A stretch of 64,000 nucleotides of DNA from Demequina sp. B12 (GTDB lineage Bacteria; Actinomycetota; Actinomycetes; Actinomycetales; Demequinaceae): assembly GCF_028823635.1 (NCBI RefSeq), contig NZ_JAPEHU010000004.1, positions 248,001 to 312,000 of the forward strand. Reading direction: 5' to 3'. Positions 1 through 8,279 of this stretch are shown here, piece after piece. The notes beneath the pieces are model-generated. The model searched no databases. It had not been told where the DNA came from and worked only from the letters and a program-made list of their open reading frames with translations. How positions within the stretch are numbered: position 1 is the stretch's first letter; each line of letters opens with the position of its first letter. The translations under genes were made by a program, and so were the position numbers.

Positions 1-276
1 CGGCGTCCCGCAGCACACCGGATGCCCACAGGAGCATGGGTGGTTCCCGGAGAACTGCGGCCCGACGAGGTCATGGAGGTCGCAGGTGTGGCGATTCCGG
101 AGTCACCTGCCTATGAGACCGTTGGCGGCTTCGTGATGGCTCAGCTGGGGCGCATCGCGGAGGTGGGCGACTGCGTGCAGTGTGACGAGGCGAGCATCCG
201 AGTCGAGCGCATGGCCGGACGGCGGATCGACCGGGTTCGGATCGAACCGCTCACGTCTGAGGACGGTGGATCATGA
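1..276 (+). CDS. CNNM/HlyC-type hemolysin family protein, C-terminal part (cut by window start)
   Basis: Only the last 91 codons or so are visible; the frame is open to the first base, so the start lies outside the window. The visible segment (GELRPDEVMEVAGVAIPES... then ...RIDRVRIEPL) matches the transporter-associated CorC_HlyC domain that ends CNNM/CBS membrane proteins, a family linked to Mg2+/Co2+ efflux. The stop codon overlaps the next gene's start by 4 bp (ATGA), and the next gene encodes a protein of the same family, so the two are a translationally coupled paralogous pair. Family assignment is good; the transported ion is not known from sequence. Confidence 0.8.
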   Translation, partial: RRPAAHRMPTGAWVVPGELRPDEVMEVAGVAIPESPAYETVGGFVMAQLGRIAEVGDCVQCDEASIRVERMAGRRIDRVRIEPLTSEDGGS

Positions 277-1304
277 GCGGCAGCATGATCGCGCTCGTCG
301 TGGGGCTGCTCCTCGCCAACGGCTTCTTTGTGGGGGCAGAGTTTGCGATCATCTCTGCCCGTCGGAGCTCGATCGAGCCGCTAGCGGAGGCAGGTTCCCG
401 TGCGGCCGGAACCGTCCTGTGGGCCATGGAGAACGTGTCCTTGATGCTGGCCTGCGCCCAACTGGGAGTCACCGTCTGTTCGGTCTCCTTGGGTGTGGTG
501 GCGGAGCCTGCGCTCGCACACGCTCTCGAGGGGCCCATCGAAGCGATGGGATTGCCCGCAGCAGCGTCGCACGCGGTCGCGATGGCGATCGCACTGGTGG
601 TTATCGTCGGCCTCCACGTAGTCGTCGGGGAGATGGTGCCTAAGAACGCTGCCGTCTCCACTCCGGACCGCGCCGCACTGATCTTTGGCCCCCCGCTGGT
701 GCTGTTGGCTCGAGTCCTCAAGCCGATCATCGGCGCTTTGAACTGGATCGCCAACGGAGTGCTGCGTCTGGTGGGAATCGAGCCTCGTGACGAAGTGACC
801 AGCGCCTTCACCGCTGACGAAGTGCACTCCATCGTGGAGCGGTCCAGCGAAGAGGGCACTCTGCACGACGATGAAGGGCTCTTGGCGGGGGCGATCGAGT
901 TCTCCGACCGCACTGCACAGGACGTGATGATCCCCGTTGATCGGGTGACCTGGGTGTCCCCGGGTGTGAGCGTCGAAGAGTTTGAGCGGGTCGTTGCCGA
1001 GACGGGGTTCTCGCGGCTGCCGGTTCGTGACGACGGAGTCTTCGTGGGGTACCTCCACATCAAGGACACGTTGTTCGCGCGCCCAGGAGAGCGGGAGGAG
1101 CCCATCCAGGAGTGGCGGGTCCGGGCGTTGCCCGTGGTGGACCCTGGCGCGGAGGTTGAGGAAGTCTTGGCGCTGATGCGCCGCACCGGAGCCCACGTTG
1201 CGGTCGTCGAGGAGGATGAGACGGCGCTTGGGGTGGTGCACCTCGAAGACATCATTGAGACCCTGGTGGGCGAGGTCCAGGATTCGATGTCTCGCGACTC
1301 CTGA
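273..1304 (+). CDS. CNNM domain / CBS-pair membrane protein (HlyC/CorC family)
   Basis: The protein has 343 residues. The first ~170 form the DUF21/CNNM membrane domain, with hydrophobic segments near residues 3-25, 55-80, 88-115 and 125-160 and the family-typical GEMVPK motif. A CBS-domain pair follows at roughly 190-335 (QDVMIPVDRV and a C-terminal VVHLEDIIETLVGE). It lacks the C-terminal CorC_HlyC domain seen in the upstream partner. The start is the ATG overlapping the upstream stop by 4 bp. The likely role is as a cyclic-nucleotide- or ATP-sensing cation transporter in the membrane; this is family knowledge and has not been shown here. Confidence 0.85.
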   Translation: MSGSMIALVVGLLLANGFFVGAEFAIISARRSSIEPLAEAGSRAAGTVLWAMENVSLMLACAQLGVTVCSVSLGVVAEPALAHALEGPIEAMGLPAAASHAVAMAIALVVIVGLHVVVGEMVPKNAAVSTPDRAALIFGPPLVLLARVLKPIIGALNWIANGVLRLVGIEPRDEVTSAFTADEVHSIVERSSEEGTLHDDEGLLAGAIEFSDRTAQDVMIPVDRVTWVSPGVSVEEFERVVAETGFSRLPVRDDGVFVGYLHIKDTLFARPGEREEPIQEWRVRALPVVDPGAEVEEVLALMRRTGAHVAVVEEDETALGVVHLEDIIETLVGEVQDSMSRDS

Positions 1305-1311
1305 CCGCGAG

Positions 1312-1320
1312 TTATCCACA
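1312..1320 (+). other. Perfect DnaA-box consensus (isolated)
   Basis: TTATCCACA lies 8 bp after the stop of the CNNM gene. No second good DnaA box, AT-rich unwinding region or dnaA/dnaN genes are nearby, so it is not an origin. It may titrate DnaA or be chance. Confidence 0.35.
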
Positions 1321-1481
1321 GATTTTGAGCCTTCTGCGTGCCTTGTCACACGGGAGAGGTGCGTGTGAGAAATTGGTCAGCGGCGCGGGTAGCGCTCGTC
1401 GTTACCATTTGGTTACACTCGCTGGAAACTCCCGCCGAGTGGGGCGGCGGAAGACGATGGCAAACAACTGTGGAGGCTCGT

Positions 1482-2321
1482 GTGAGCAAGCGTGATGGCG
1501 CGTCTGCAACGACGCACCGCTCTCGTCGAGCGCGCAGGATCCAAGAGACCGAAACTACCCAGGTGAAGACCACTCACCGTCGCCGTAAGTTCCTGGCGCG
1601 GTCGGGTGTGTTGGCGGGTTTTGCCCTGACGATGATTGTGTACCCAGCAGTGGGGACGATCGCTCCTTACGCGGGTGCTGCTGAGACGCAGACCGCTGAG
1701 GTCGTCGCGTCGGGTGACACTCTCTCCTCGCGTGCTTTGATCGCTGGACAGAGCTTGGAGAGTGCTCAACTTCCCCTCCCGGCGGTTGATGGCAACAGCG
1801 CCGCCCTGGCGGTTTCTACCGACTACGCCGCAAGCGCCTACCTTCCTGACTGTGACCCCGGCGTGGGCGCTGAGGGGTACAACGGCCGCATGACCGCCGA
1901 TTCCCTGTGCGAGATTTGGAATGGCGTGTCGTTGCGCAACGATGCCGCAGTGGCGCTTGCAGAGCTGAACGAGGCGTTCAAGCTGGAGTTCGGTCGCGAT
2001 CTGTGCGTCGGCAATGGCTACCGCACGCTGTCCGCTCAGTACGCCACCAAGGCGAGCCGTGGCTTCCTGGCTGCCGCCCCCGGAAAGTCGGTGCACGGGT
2101 GGGGGCTTGCGCTCGACTTGTGCGGCTCTGACGACACCGGTTACGCCAAGGCCTGGCTTGAGGCCAACGGACGCAAGTGGGGCTGGGTTAACCCCTCCTG
2201 GGCGAAGTCCAGCAAGTGGGAGCCCTGGCACTGGGAGTACGAGCCTGGCACCGATGAGATCGGTGTGTATGGCTCGGGCTACTGGAGCCAGAACGATCCC
2301 TACTTCTCCAACCGCGGCTAA
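1482..2321 (+). CDS. Secreted M15 family D-alanyl-D-alanine carboxypeptidase (VanY-like)
   Basis: The GTG at 1482 was chosen because GGAGG (1472-1476) sits 5 bp upstream; the open frame extends further 5' but lacks a ribosome site there. The 279-residue product has a basic N-terminus, a hydrophobic segment at about 42-66 and an AGA-type cleavage site near 67, so it is exported. The C-terminal half is the VanY/M15 fold: zinc ligands His205 and Asp212 (SVHGWGLALDL) and His250 (PWHWEY). Family members trim peptidoglycan stem peptides. It stands alone and is followed by a strong terminator. Substrate preference is inferred. Confidence 0.85.
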   Translation: MSKRDGASATTHRSRRARRIQETETTQVKTTHRRRKFLARSGVLAGFALTMIVYPAVGTIAPYAGAAETQTAEVVASGDTLSSRALIAGQSLESAQLPLPAVDGNSAALAVSTDYAASAYLPDCDPGVGAEGYNGRMTADSLCEIWNGVSLRNDAAVALAELNEAFKLEFGRDLCVGNGYRTLSAQYATKASRGFLAAAPGKSVHGWGLALDLCGSDDTGYAKAWLEANGRKWGWVNPSWAKSSKWEPWHWEYEPGTDEIGVYGSGYWSQNDPYFSNRG

Positions 2322-2344
2322 ACGTCGAGCGACTTCCTTCGCTC

Positions 2345-2395
2345 CAGGCCCTGGTGAATGACTGAACGGTCATTGACCAGGGCCTGTGTGTTTCT
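2345..2395 (+). terminator. Intrinsic terminator after the M15 peptidase
   Basis: 18-bp arms (2345-2362 and 2369-2386) with one mismatch and a 6-nt loop, followed by a GT-rich then T-rich stretch. It lies 24 bp after the peptidase stop and separates it from ald. Confidence 0.85.
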
Positions 2396-2535
2396 CCCGG
2401 AGTGTTTCGCACTGCGTGTGACCCCATCGTGATGCACGCTGGAGTCATGGTCGCTCCACCACCCCCGGGGCAACCGCGGCGCAGCGTTGCTCACCATCCT
2501 TGAGTACAGGCGCGCCCAAAGAGAAGGATGAGTGC

Positions 2536-3624
2536 ATGCGCATCGGTGTCCCCGTAGAGATCAAGAATCACGAGACCCGCGTGGGCCTGGACCCGGCTTC
2601 CGTTGCCGAGCTCGTCGGCCGCGGCCATGAGGTCCTGGTCGAGGAGGGTGCTGGAGTAGCAGCGGCCTTCGCCGATGACGTCTACCGGCAGGCCGGAGCG
2701 CACATCTGTGGGCGTGAGCAAGCGTGGGCCGCGGATGTGGTGGTGAAGGTCAAGGAGCCTCTTCCCGAGGAGTGGGGTCTGCTGGGGTCCAACACGCTTT
2801 TCACGTTCCTGCACCTTGCCGCCAACGAACCCCTCGCGCGGGCGCTGATCGATGCGGGCACGACCGCGTACTCCTATGACACCGTCCAGACCGCTGACGG
2901 CACGTTGCCGATCTTGGCGCCGATGAGCGCGATCGCTGGAGCGCTCGCTATTGTCGCGGGCAGCCATCACTTGTTGTCGACGGTAGGCGGGCCTGGCGTG
3001 CTGCTCGGAGGCGCGCCGGGGGCGCGTGCGGGTGTGGTGGTCGTGATTGGTGCTGGCGTCGCGGGGACGGCGGCTGCAGTTCAGGCCAAGGGGGCGGGAG
3101 CCGATGTGGTGGTGCTGGACGTGGATGAGGCACGTCTGGGGCGGGTACGAACGCAGTTAGAGGGGATCTCGCGTGGCACGGTCCGCACCGTGGTGTCGAC
3201 CCCGGAGACTGTCGAACGCGAGTGCGTGGCCGCGAACCTCATCGTTGGAGCGGTCTTAGTTCCCGGCAGGCCCGCACCACACGTGCTGACACGGGCACTA
3301 CTGGATCGAGTGCAGCCGGGCACTGTCGTGGTTGACATTGCGATCGATCAGGGAGGCTGTTGCGAAGCTTCGCGCCCCACGACGCACGACGATCCTGTGT
3401 TCCAGGTCGGCAACGCCACCCTTTACTGTGTGGCGAACATGCCGGGCGCAGTGGGCGCGACCGCGACACACGCGTTGACGGCGGCCTCCATGGCATATCT
3501 CCTGCCCCTGGTGGACGGCCGTGACGACCCCGCGTTGGGGCGCGGTCTCAACGTCGCCGGAGGAATGCTGAGGGCAGGTGCCGTAGCGGAGGCATTTCCC
3601 CACCTTCCGGCCCAGGTGTTGTAG
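2536..3624 (+). CDS. ald: Alanine dehydrogenase
   Basis: NAD-dependent interconversion of L-alanine and pyruvate plus ammonium in the cytosol. The 362-residue length fits the family (about 370). The start MRIGVPVEIK follows AAGGAT (2524-2529); a longer frame upstream has no support. Visible residues: substrate-binding Arg15 (HETRVGL), Lys73 (VKEP) and catalytic His93 (FLHLAAN); the nucleotide-binding glycine motif GAGVAGTAA is at about 172-180, and VDIAIDQGG is near 266-274. It is transcribed alone. Its 3' end overlaps the convergent patatin gene by 77 bp. Confidence 0.93.
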   Translation: MRIGVPVEIKNHETRVGLDPASVAELVGRGHEVLVEEGAGVAAAFADDVYRQAGAHICGREQAWAADVVVKVKEPLPEEWGLLGSNTLFTFLHLAANEPLARALIDAGTTAYSYDTVQTADGTLPILAPMSAIAGALAIVAGSHHLLSTVGGPGVLLGGAPGARAGVVVVIGAGVAGTAAAVQAKGAGADVVVLDVDEARLGRVRTQLEGISRGTVRTVVSTPETVERECVAANLIVGAVLVPGRPAPHVLTRALLDRVQPGTVVVDIAIDQGGCCEASRPTTHDDPVFQVGNATLYCVANMPGAVGATATHALTAASMAYLLPLVDGRDDPALGRGLNVAGGMLRAGAVAEAFPHLPAQVL

Positions 3625-4462
3625 CGACGTCCGGGCTCGCGTCACCGGCGGTGGCCGCCGCGTGACGCTCGTCGGCAATGTCGTCGGCTATCGGGCGCTG
3701 AGGGCGTTCATGCAGAATCGGGTAGTCCTCGAACTCGGCTTCAGCGGCTTCGCGCCCCAGGCGTACGAGGTCCTTGAGCCCTTTGACCGCCCATTGACTG
3801 TGGGCGCCTACCCGCGGGTTGAGGACGGTGACGTCCGAACGAATCTCCCATTCGTGAACTTCGAGCCCGGTCTCGAAGCCGCGCAGGTCCCATTCGGCAC
3901 TGAGGCGTACGGCAATCACGTGTTCAGCGCCCAACTCGATGCAAGCCTGAATGGGGACGTTCTGGACGAGCCCGCCGTCGAGCAGGGTCTTGCCGTCGAT
4001 GGTCACCGGCCTGAAGATGCCAGGAACGGCGATCGAGGCGGCTACAGCTTTCGTCAGTGAGCCGTGGTCGATCACGACGGCTTCGCGCGCGTCGATGTCA
4101 GTGGCCACGGCAGCGAACCTGGTGGGCAGGTCCTCCACCAAGGGGTCCATGCCTAGGGTCCTCTTGAGGCCTTCTGCGAGCGCGTCGTGGGTGAGCAACC
4201 CAAAGCCAGGTTTGGGCGTCCAACTTCCGAAGGTCGACCAACCCCACCGGAGAATGTGGTCCTCGAGGTCGTAGGGGTCGATTCCTACGGCTGCCGCACC
4301 ACCGGCGATGGCTCCTGCAGAGGTCCCGGTGATGATGGACGGCACGATTCCCCGCTCATGGAGGACCTGGAGGACACCGACGTGCGCGGCGCCCAGTGCG
4401 CCGCCTCCGCCCAGAGCAAGGCCCAAACGAGGGATGTAGCGAAGGTCGTCGATGGTGCTCAT
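3548..4462 (-). CDS. Patatin-like phospholipase (RssA-type)
   Basis: The 304-residue protein has the patatin hallmarks: oxyanion-loop GGGGALGAAHVGV (18-30), nucleophile Ser48 in GTSAG, and catalytic Asp162 in DGG. This predicts a serine acyl hydrolase acting on lipids. The ATG at 4462 was chosen over a much longer upstream frame because family homology begins about ten residues in; a TACGAT -10 box lies 6 bp upstream, with GGAG between. The C-terminal ~55 residues are low-complexity and run into the 3' end of ald on the other strand. Natural substrate unknown. Confidence 0.85.
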   Translation of the reverse strand: MSTIDDLRYIPRLGLALGGGGALGAAHVGVLQVLHERGIVPSIITGTSAGAIAGGAAAVGIDPYDLEDHILRWGWSTFGSWTPKPGFGLLTHDALAEGLKRTLGMDPLVEDLPTRFAAVATDIDAREAVVIDHGSLTKAVAASIAVPGIFRPVTIDGKTLLDGGLVQNVPIQACIELGAEHVIAVRLSAEWDLRGFETGLEVHEWEIRSDVTVLNPRVGAHSQWAVKGLKDLVRLGREAAEAEFEDYPILHERPQRPIADDIADERHAAATAGDASPDVATTPGPEGGEMPPLRHLPSAFLRRR

Positions 4463-4468
4463 GGCTCC

Positions 4469-4474
4469 ATCGTA
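4469..4474 (-). promoter_or_regulatory. Candidate -10 box (TACGAT) of the patatin gene
   Basis: Lies 6 bp before the ATG, the spacing expected of a leaderless or near-leaderless actinobacterial transcript. A GGAG in the spacer makes the case less clear than for other genes in the window. Confidence 0.4.
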
Positions 4475-4512
4475 AGAAAGGACTGAGTTTCTCGCCCGTA
4501 TCCTTGGATGCC

Positions 4513-4884
4513 ATGAGCGAGTCCCCAGTGCCCGAACCTGAAGCGCCCCGTAGCTGGGGTCCACTGCTAGGCGCCTTCGCGGTGGCAGGCCTCGTGGTGA
4601 TCGGTGCGGTGGTGTGGTTCTTTGTGGGGGCGGACGTGTCGACGGAGGAACAGCAGGCCATCGCCGTGTGTGAAGAGCGCGCGGCCGATGCGGGTTTACC
4701 GGCGATTGTTCGCGGTGACGTTGCGGGGCCCGACGCGAATGGCGTGGTCTCGATTGCTTGGGAGTTTGAGGACGGCTCCTTCGGTGGCTGTGAAGCGACA
4801 GCTGATGAGGATGGGGGCTGGTCGGCGGAACTCGTGGGCGACGCTGCGCCTGACGCGTCGGCGTCGCCGTCTGCGACGCCCTGA
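4513..4884 (+). CDS. Hypothetical single-pass membrane-anchored protein
   Basis: A 123-residue protein starting MSESPVPEPE. It has a short cytoplasmic Pro/Glu-rich tail, one hydrophobic segment at about 18-38 (LLGAFAVAGLVVIGAVVWFF) and an outer domain of about 75 residues with two Cys (CEERAADAG and GGCEATA) that could form a disulfide, ending in a Ser/Ala/Pro tail. Divergent from the patatin, with only 50 bp between starts. I do not recognise the family. The start was chosen at the first ATG before the hydrophobic segment; the ribosome site is poor. Confidence 0.65.
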   Translation: MSESPVPEPEAPRSWGPLLGAFAVAGLVVIGAVVWFFVGADVSTEEQQAIAVCEERAADAGLPAIVRGDVAGPDANGVVSIAWEFEDGSFGGCEATADEDGGWSAELVGDAAPDASASPSATP

Positions 4885-4978
4885 CACGGACGCGGTTCGC
4901 CGCCGCATGCGGCGAGTTTGAGGTGAGACGCTCTGGCCCGGTACGTTCGACGGTGGACGGCAAAGGTGAGGAGTCTCA

Positions 4979-5854
4979 ATGCTGCAGCGCACGCTGGGCA
5001 CGCACACTGTTTCCGCGATTGGCCTGGGTGGCATGCCGATGTCCATCGAGGGGCGCCCGGATGAGGCGCGCGCGATTGCCACGATCCATGCCGCTCTTGA
5101 TGCGGGCGTCACCCTGATCGACACCGCTGATGCGTACCATCTGCATCCGGGCGAGGCAGGCCACAATGAGGCGCTGATCGCGCGGGCCTTGGTGGCGTAT
5201 GGGGCGCGGCGCGGGGACATCCTTGTCGCGACAAAGGCCGGTCATCTGCGTCCCGGGGATGGATCCTGGACGGTGAACGGCGACCCCTCGTATCTCAAGA
5301 ATGCGGCCAAGGCGTCGGCTCAACGCTTGGGCGGCGACAGCATCGGCCTCCTGCAGTTCCACCGCCCTGACCCGCGTGTTCCGTACGCCGACTCGGTGGG
5401 CGCGCTGTCGGAGTTGCTTGACGAGGGCGTGATTGAGATGGCGGGCATCTCCAACGCTGACGTGAGTCAGATTCGTGAGGCACACCAGATTCTGGGTCCT
5501 CGCCTGGCCTCAGTTCAGAACCAGTTCTCCCCGGCGTTCGTGTCGAGCGTGGACGAGATGCGGGAGTGTGCGGAGCTGGGAATCGCGTTTATCCCGTGGA
5601 GCCCCTTGGGCGGCATTGGTCGGGCCGGGGACGTGGGGACACGGTTCCATGCGTTCCAACAGGTAGCCGATGCTCGGGGAGTGTCCGCGCAGCAGGTCGT
5701 GCTGGCATGGGAGTTGGCGTTGGGGGAGCACGTCATTCCGATTCCGGGAGCCTCGCGCCCGAGTTCCATCCTGGACTCGGCGGGTGCGGTTGAACTTGAA
5801 CTCACGGAAGACGAACTCGCTGCGTTGAACGCGGACGTGTTGCCGACTGAGTGA
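4979..5854 (+). CDS. Aldo/keto reductase
   Basis: The protein has 291 residues and a (beta/alpha)8 NADPH-dependent oxidoreductase pattern: TADAYHLHPG holds the Asp and Tyr of the catalytic tetrad, VATKAGHL the Lys, and LLQFHRPDP the His. The C-terminal IPIPGASRPSSI is the NADPH phosphate-binding motif. Close relatives are the YdbC/Tas-like AKR subfamilies that act on aldehydes or ketones; the substrate cannot be named. The ATG follows GAGGAG with good spacing. Transcribed alone and followed by a long inverted repeat. Confidence 0.88.
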   Translation: MLQRTLGTHTVSAIGLGGMPMSIEGRPDEARAIATIHAALDAGVTLIDTADAYHLHPGEAGHNEALIARALVAYGARRGDILVATKAGHLRPGDGSWTVNGDPSYLKNAAKASAQRLGGDSIGLLQFHRPDPRVPYADSVGALSELLDEGVIEMAGISNADVSQIREAHQILGPRLASVQNQFSPAFVSSVDEMRECAELGIAFIPWSPLGGIGRAGDVGTRFHAFQQVADARGVSAQQVVLAWELALGEHVIPIPGASRPSSILDSAGAVELELTEDELAALNADVLPTE

Positions 5855-5917
5855 CGGTGGAGTGACGGCGGCGCAGTCGAGCTGCCGCAAAGACGTGGGT
5901 GGGGAGAAGTCCCGACA

Positions 5918-5958
5918 ACGCTGAGGGGATCCACGCCTTTCAGCGCGCCCCTCAGCGT
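5918..5958. terminator. Bidirectional terminator between the reductase gene and tRNA-Arg
   Basis: A perfect 11-bp stem (5918-5928 with 5948-5958). A shorter alternative stem (5919-5924 with 5940-5945) uses a second TCAGCG copy in the loop. It lies 64 bp after the reductase stop and 24 bp beyond the tRNA 3' end. Confidence 0.65.
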
Positions 5959-5981
5959 GTGTGTCGCGAGCAATCACAACG

Positions 5982-6054
5982 TGCCCCCGACAGGAATCGA
6001 ACCTGCGACCTTCGGTACCGGAAACCGGCGCTCTATCCGCTGAGCTACGGGGGC
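5982..6054 (-). tRNA. tRNA-Arg, anticodon CCG
   Basis: A complete cloverleaf reads on the minus strand: 7-bp acceptor stem (GCCCCCG/CGGGGGC), D stem GCTC/GAGC, T arm with GTTCGAAT, and an anticodon loop with CCG flanked by T and G. It decodes CGG. The discriminator base is A and CCA is not encoded. The outermost anticodon-stem pair (27-43) looks like a C-A mismatch. The 127-bp and 162-bp flanks hold no gene. Confidence 0.93.
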
Positions 6055-6079
6055 ATGCAGGTGAGACCTGCGAAGCAAA

Positions 6080-6085
6080 AGGGTA
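6080..6085 (-). promoter_or_regulatory. Possible -10 box of tRNA-Arg
   Basis: TACCCT on the minus strand, 25 bp before the tRNA 5' end. No convincing -35 hexamer is seen. Confidence 0.3.
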
Positions 6086-6136
6086 CCAGTGCTGCCCGTC
6101 TTGGAGTTGCGTCCGCTCCCATCTCGGAGTTACTGT

Positions 6137-6150
6137 ACCGACCAGACGGT
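6137..6150. promoter_or_regulatory. Candidate TetR operator upstream of the MFS gene
   Basis: ACCG-N6-CGGT inverted repeat, 67 bp before the MFS start. Its form matches common TetR-family operators, and a TetR gene lies at the 3' end of the same transcription unit. No binding evidence exists. Confidence 0.4.
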
Positions 6151-6216
6151 TTGTTTCGACGGTGACCGCGGTCGCCTCACAGCACCGTGAGTCCTCAGTT
6201 GCTTGGAGTAGGTGTC

Positions 6217-7755
6217 ATGAGTTCTGCGCGCAAGTGGGCTTCCCTCGCGGTGCTAGTGGGAGCAGTGCTGTTGCTCACCATCGACAGCACCGTCCTCTAC
6301 CTCGCCGTTCCCCACCTCACCCAAGAACTCGGCGCCACATCGGCACAGATCCTATGGATCGGTGACATCTACTCGTTGGCGATCGCAGGTCTCTTGGTGA
6401 CCATGGGAAACCTTGCCGACCTCATCGGCCGCAAACGGCTCCTGTTGATGGGCGCAGTCGCATTCGCCGCAGCATCGGCGCTCGCGGCCTTCTCCGTGAC
6501 GCCGGAAATGCTGATCGTGGCTCGCCTGCTGCTCGGCATCGCAGGCGCGACCCTGATGCCCTCCACGCTCGCACTGATCCGCACTGTGTTCGAGGATCCC
6601 GCCGAACGCAGTCGCGCCATCGCAATCTGGTCGGCCGCGGCCGCTGGAGGACTGGCGCTGGGGCCGCTCGTTGGTGGCGCACTGCTCGCTCACTTCTGGT
6701 GGGGGTCAGTGCTCCTCATCAACGTCCCCGTAGTGGCCATCCTCGTCGTGGCCGGAGCCATCGTCCTCCCTGAGTCCAAGAACCCCGACCGCGGCCGGTT
6801 TGACCTCCTCTCCAGCGCGCTGTCGATGGCCGCACTCGTGCCCCTCGTCTTCGCGATCAAGAAGTCGCTCTCAGGCGACCTGGGCCTGGCCGTGGTGGTG
6901 GCGCTCGCCATCAGCGTGGTGGCTTCCGTGGCGTTTGTGCGGCGTCAGCGTCGATCGCCCGCGCCCATGATCGATGTCTCGTTGTTCCGCGTACCCGAGT
7001 TTGCCGGCGCCGTGTCGTTGAACTTCATCACTGTGTTCGCGTTCTCCGGTTTGCTCTTCTTCTTCTCGCAATACCTGCAACTGGTCCAGGGCATGACGCC
7101 CTTGGAAGCCGGGCTGGCACAGTTGCCGGTGTCGATTGCATCCATGGCCGTGGTGGCGCTCGTCGGATGGAGCCTGCGACGGTTGGGGCGTGGCCCGGCC
7201 ATCGGCACTGCGTTGTTGGTCGCTGCGGCAGGGCTCGTGGGCTTGGGGCTCGCGGAAAGCGGAGACTCATATCTGTGGATTGGGCTCGCCCTGGTGCCGG
7301 TCGGGCTGGGGATCGGGCTCGCCGAAACGCTCAGCGTGGACGCGGTCGTGTCCGCCGTTCCCGCGCCCAAGGCAGGGGCGGCGGCATCGGTTTCGGAGAC
7401 CGCGTATGAGCTCGGTGTCGCGTTCGGAATCGCTGTCTTGGGATCCGTCGTCTCCGCGGTGTACCGGGCCCACATGGTGGTCCCGGCTTATCTGACGGGC
7501 TCCGACAAGGCGGCTGCCGCCGATTCCCTGAGCGGCGCGGCTCACGTACTTGATCCGGCCAGCGAGGCGTGGCGCCATGCCCAAGAGGCGTTTGTCGCCG
7601 GCATGCAGGTCGCGACTATCGTGGCTGTCATGATGCTGCTTGGTGGAGCAGTGGTGGCGTGGCGGATCATCCCTGGACGTCAACGCAGGGACTTGACTCA
7701 GGAGGACGCATGGGACGCATCGAGGGACGCTCTGCAGGTGACACCAAGCGCTTGA
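6217..7755 (+). CDS. MFS transporter, DHA2 (EmrB/QacA) family
   Basis: A 512-residue integral membrane protein with about 14 hydrophobic segments, the DHA2 drug:H+ antiporter layout. Segment 1 carries LLTIDSTVLYLAVPHL, the family's motif D1 region; GNLADLIGRKRLLL is motif A after segment 2; GIAGATLMPSTLALI resembles motif C. The ATG at 6217 follows GGAG/AGG; an earlier in-frame ATG at 6187 lacks a ribosome site. It overlaps the downstream TetR gene by 46 bp, so the pair is one unit and the regulator probably represses it. Exported compounds are unknown. Confidence 0.88.
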   Translation: MSSARKWASLAVLVGAVLLLTIDSTVLYLAVPHLTQELGATSAQILWIGDIYSLAIAGLLVTMGNLADLIGRKRLLLMGAVAFAAASALAAFSVTPEMLIVARLLLGIAGATLMPSTLALIRTVFEDPAERSRAIAIWSAAAAGGLALGPLVGGALLAHFWWGSVLLINVPVVAILVVAGAIVLPESKNPDRGRFDLLSSALSMAALVPLVFAIKKSLSGDLGLAVVVALAISVVASVAFVRRQRRSPAPMIDVSLFRVPEFAGAVSLNFITVFAFSGLLFFFSQYLQLVQGMTPLEAGLAQLPVSIASMAVVALVGWSLRRLGRGPAIGTALLVAAAGLVGLGLAESGDSYLWIGLALVPVGLGIGLAETLSVDAVVSAVPAPKAGAAASVSETAYELGVAFGIAVLGSVVSAVYRAHMVVPAYLTGSDKAAAADSLSGAAHVLDPASEAWRHAQEAFVAGMQVATIVAVMMLLGGAVVAWRIIPGRQRRDLTQEDAWDASRDALQVTPSA

Positions 7756-8279
7756 TCCTTGACGCCACCGCCCGCACAGTGCGACGCGATGGGCTTTCTG
7801 CGACTCTGGATTCGGTGGCCGCGGAGGCGGGGGTCTCCAAAGGTGGGCTCCTGTACCACTACGCGAGCAAAGCGGCCCTGTTACAGGCGGCAGCGACGGA
7901 CCTTTTCGAGTCCTTCCGCGCCGCAGTCTTCGCTGCGGTCGACGACGCCGACACGGAGCCTGGAAGGCTGACCCGCGCTTACATTCGCGTGTCATTTGAC
8001 GATGCCGACGACGTCTCGACGATGCGCGACAACGTGGCGCTCGCCGCTCACCTGATGAGCGAAGTCGACCTTGAAGCGCTAGCCATCGCTGATGCGGAAC
8101 GGTGGCGCACGGACCTGGCCGATGACGGCCTCCCTGCCGCGACTGTCAGGCTTGTCGTCACCGCAAGCGACGGCGCGAGCATCGGCCCGTTGTGGGGTTC
8201 CGTGTTGCATCCTGGGGACATGGATCTTCTTCGGGAGCAGTTGCTCGACCTCACCCGGACCGCGGAGCCGGCAGCATGA
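7710..8279 (+). CDS. TetR/AcrR family transcriptional regulator
   Basis: The protein has 189 residues. The N-terminal helix-turn-helix is at about 12-58 (LDSVAAEAGVSKGGLLYHY), followed by a ligand-binding helical domain. The ATG at 7710 is preceded by GGAGG (7701-7705) and lies inside the 3' end of the MFS gene (46-bp overlap). Overlap with an exporter is typical of a local drug-responsive repressor; the inverted repeat at 6137-6150 is a candidate site. Its stop overlaps the next start by 4 bp. Confidence 0.88.
   Translation: MGRIEGRSAGDTKRLILDATARTVRRDGLSATLDSVAAEAGVSKGGLLYHYASKAALLQAAATDLFESFRAAVFAAVDDADTEPGRLTRAYIRVSFDDADDVSTMRDNVALAAHLMSEVDLEALAIADAERWRTDLADDGLPAATVRLVVTASDGASIGPLWGSVLHPGDMDLLREQLLDLTRTAEPAA

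Noticed and set aside
1312-1320. DnaA box as a sign of the replication origin
   Set aside because: Only one box, no AT-rich segment, and no dnaA, dnaN or rpmH nearby.
251-1349. Long minus-strand frames opposite the CNNM gene
   Set aside because: Mirror frames of a real plus-strand gene with membrane-domain codon pattern; no ribosome sites.
1305-1481. Riboswitch (c-di-AMP type) before the secreted M15 peptidase
   Set aside because: Such riboswitches often precede actinobacterial wall hydrolases, but I could not match the conserved core in this 177-bp region.
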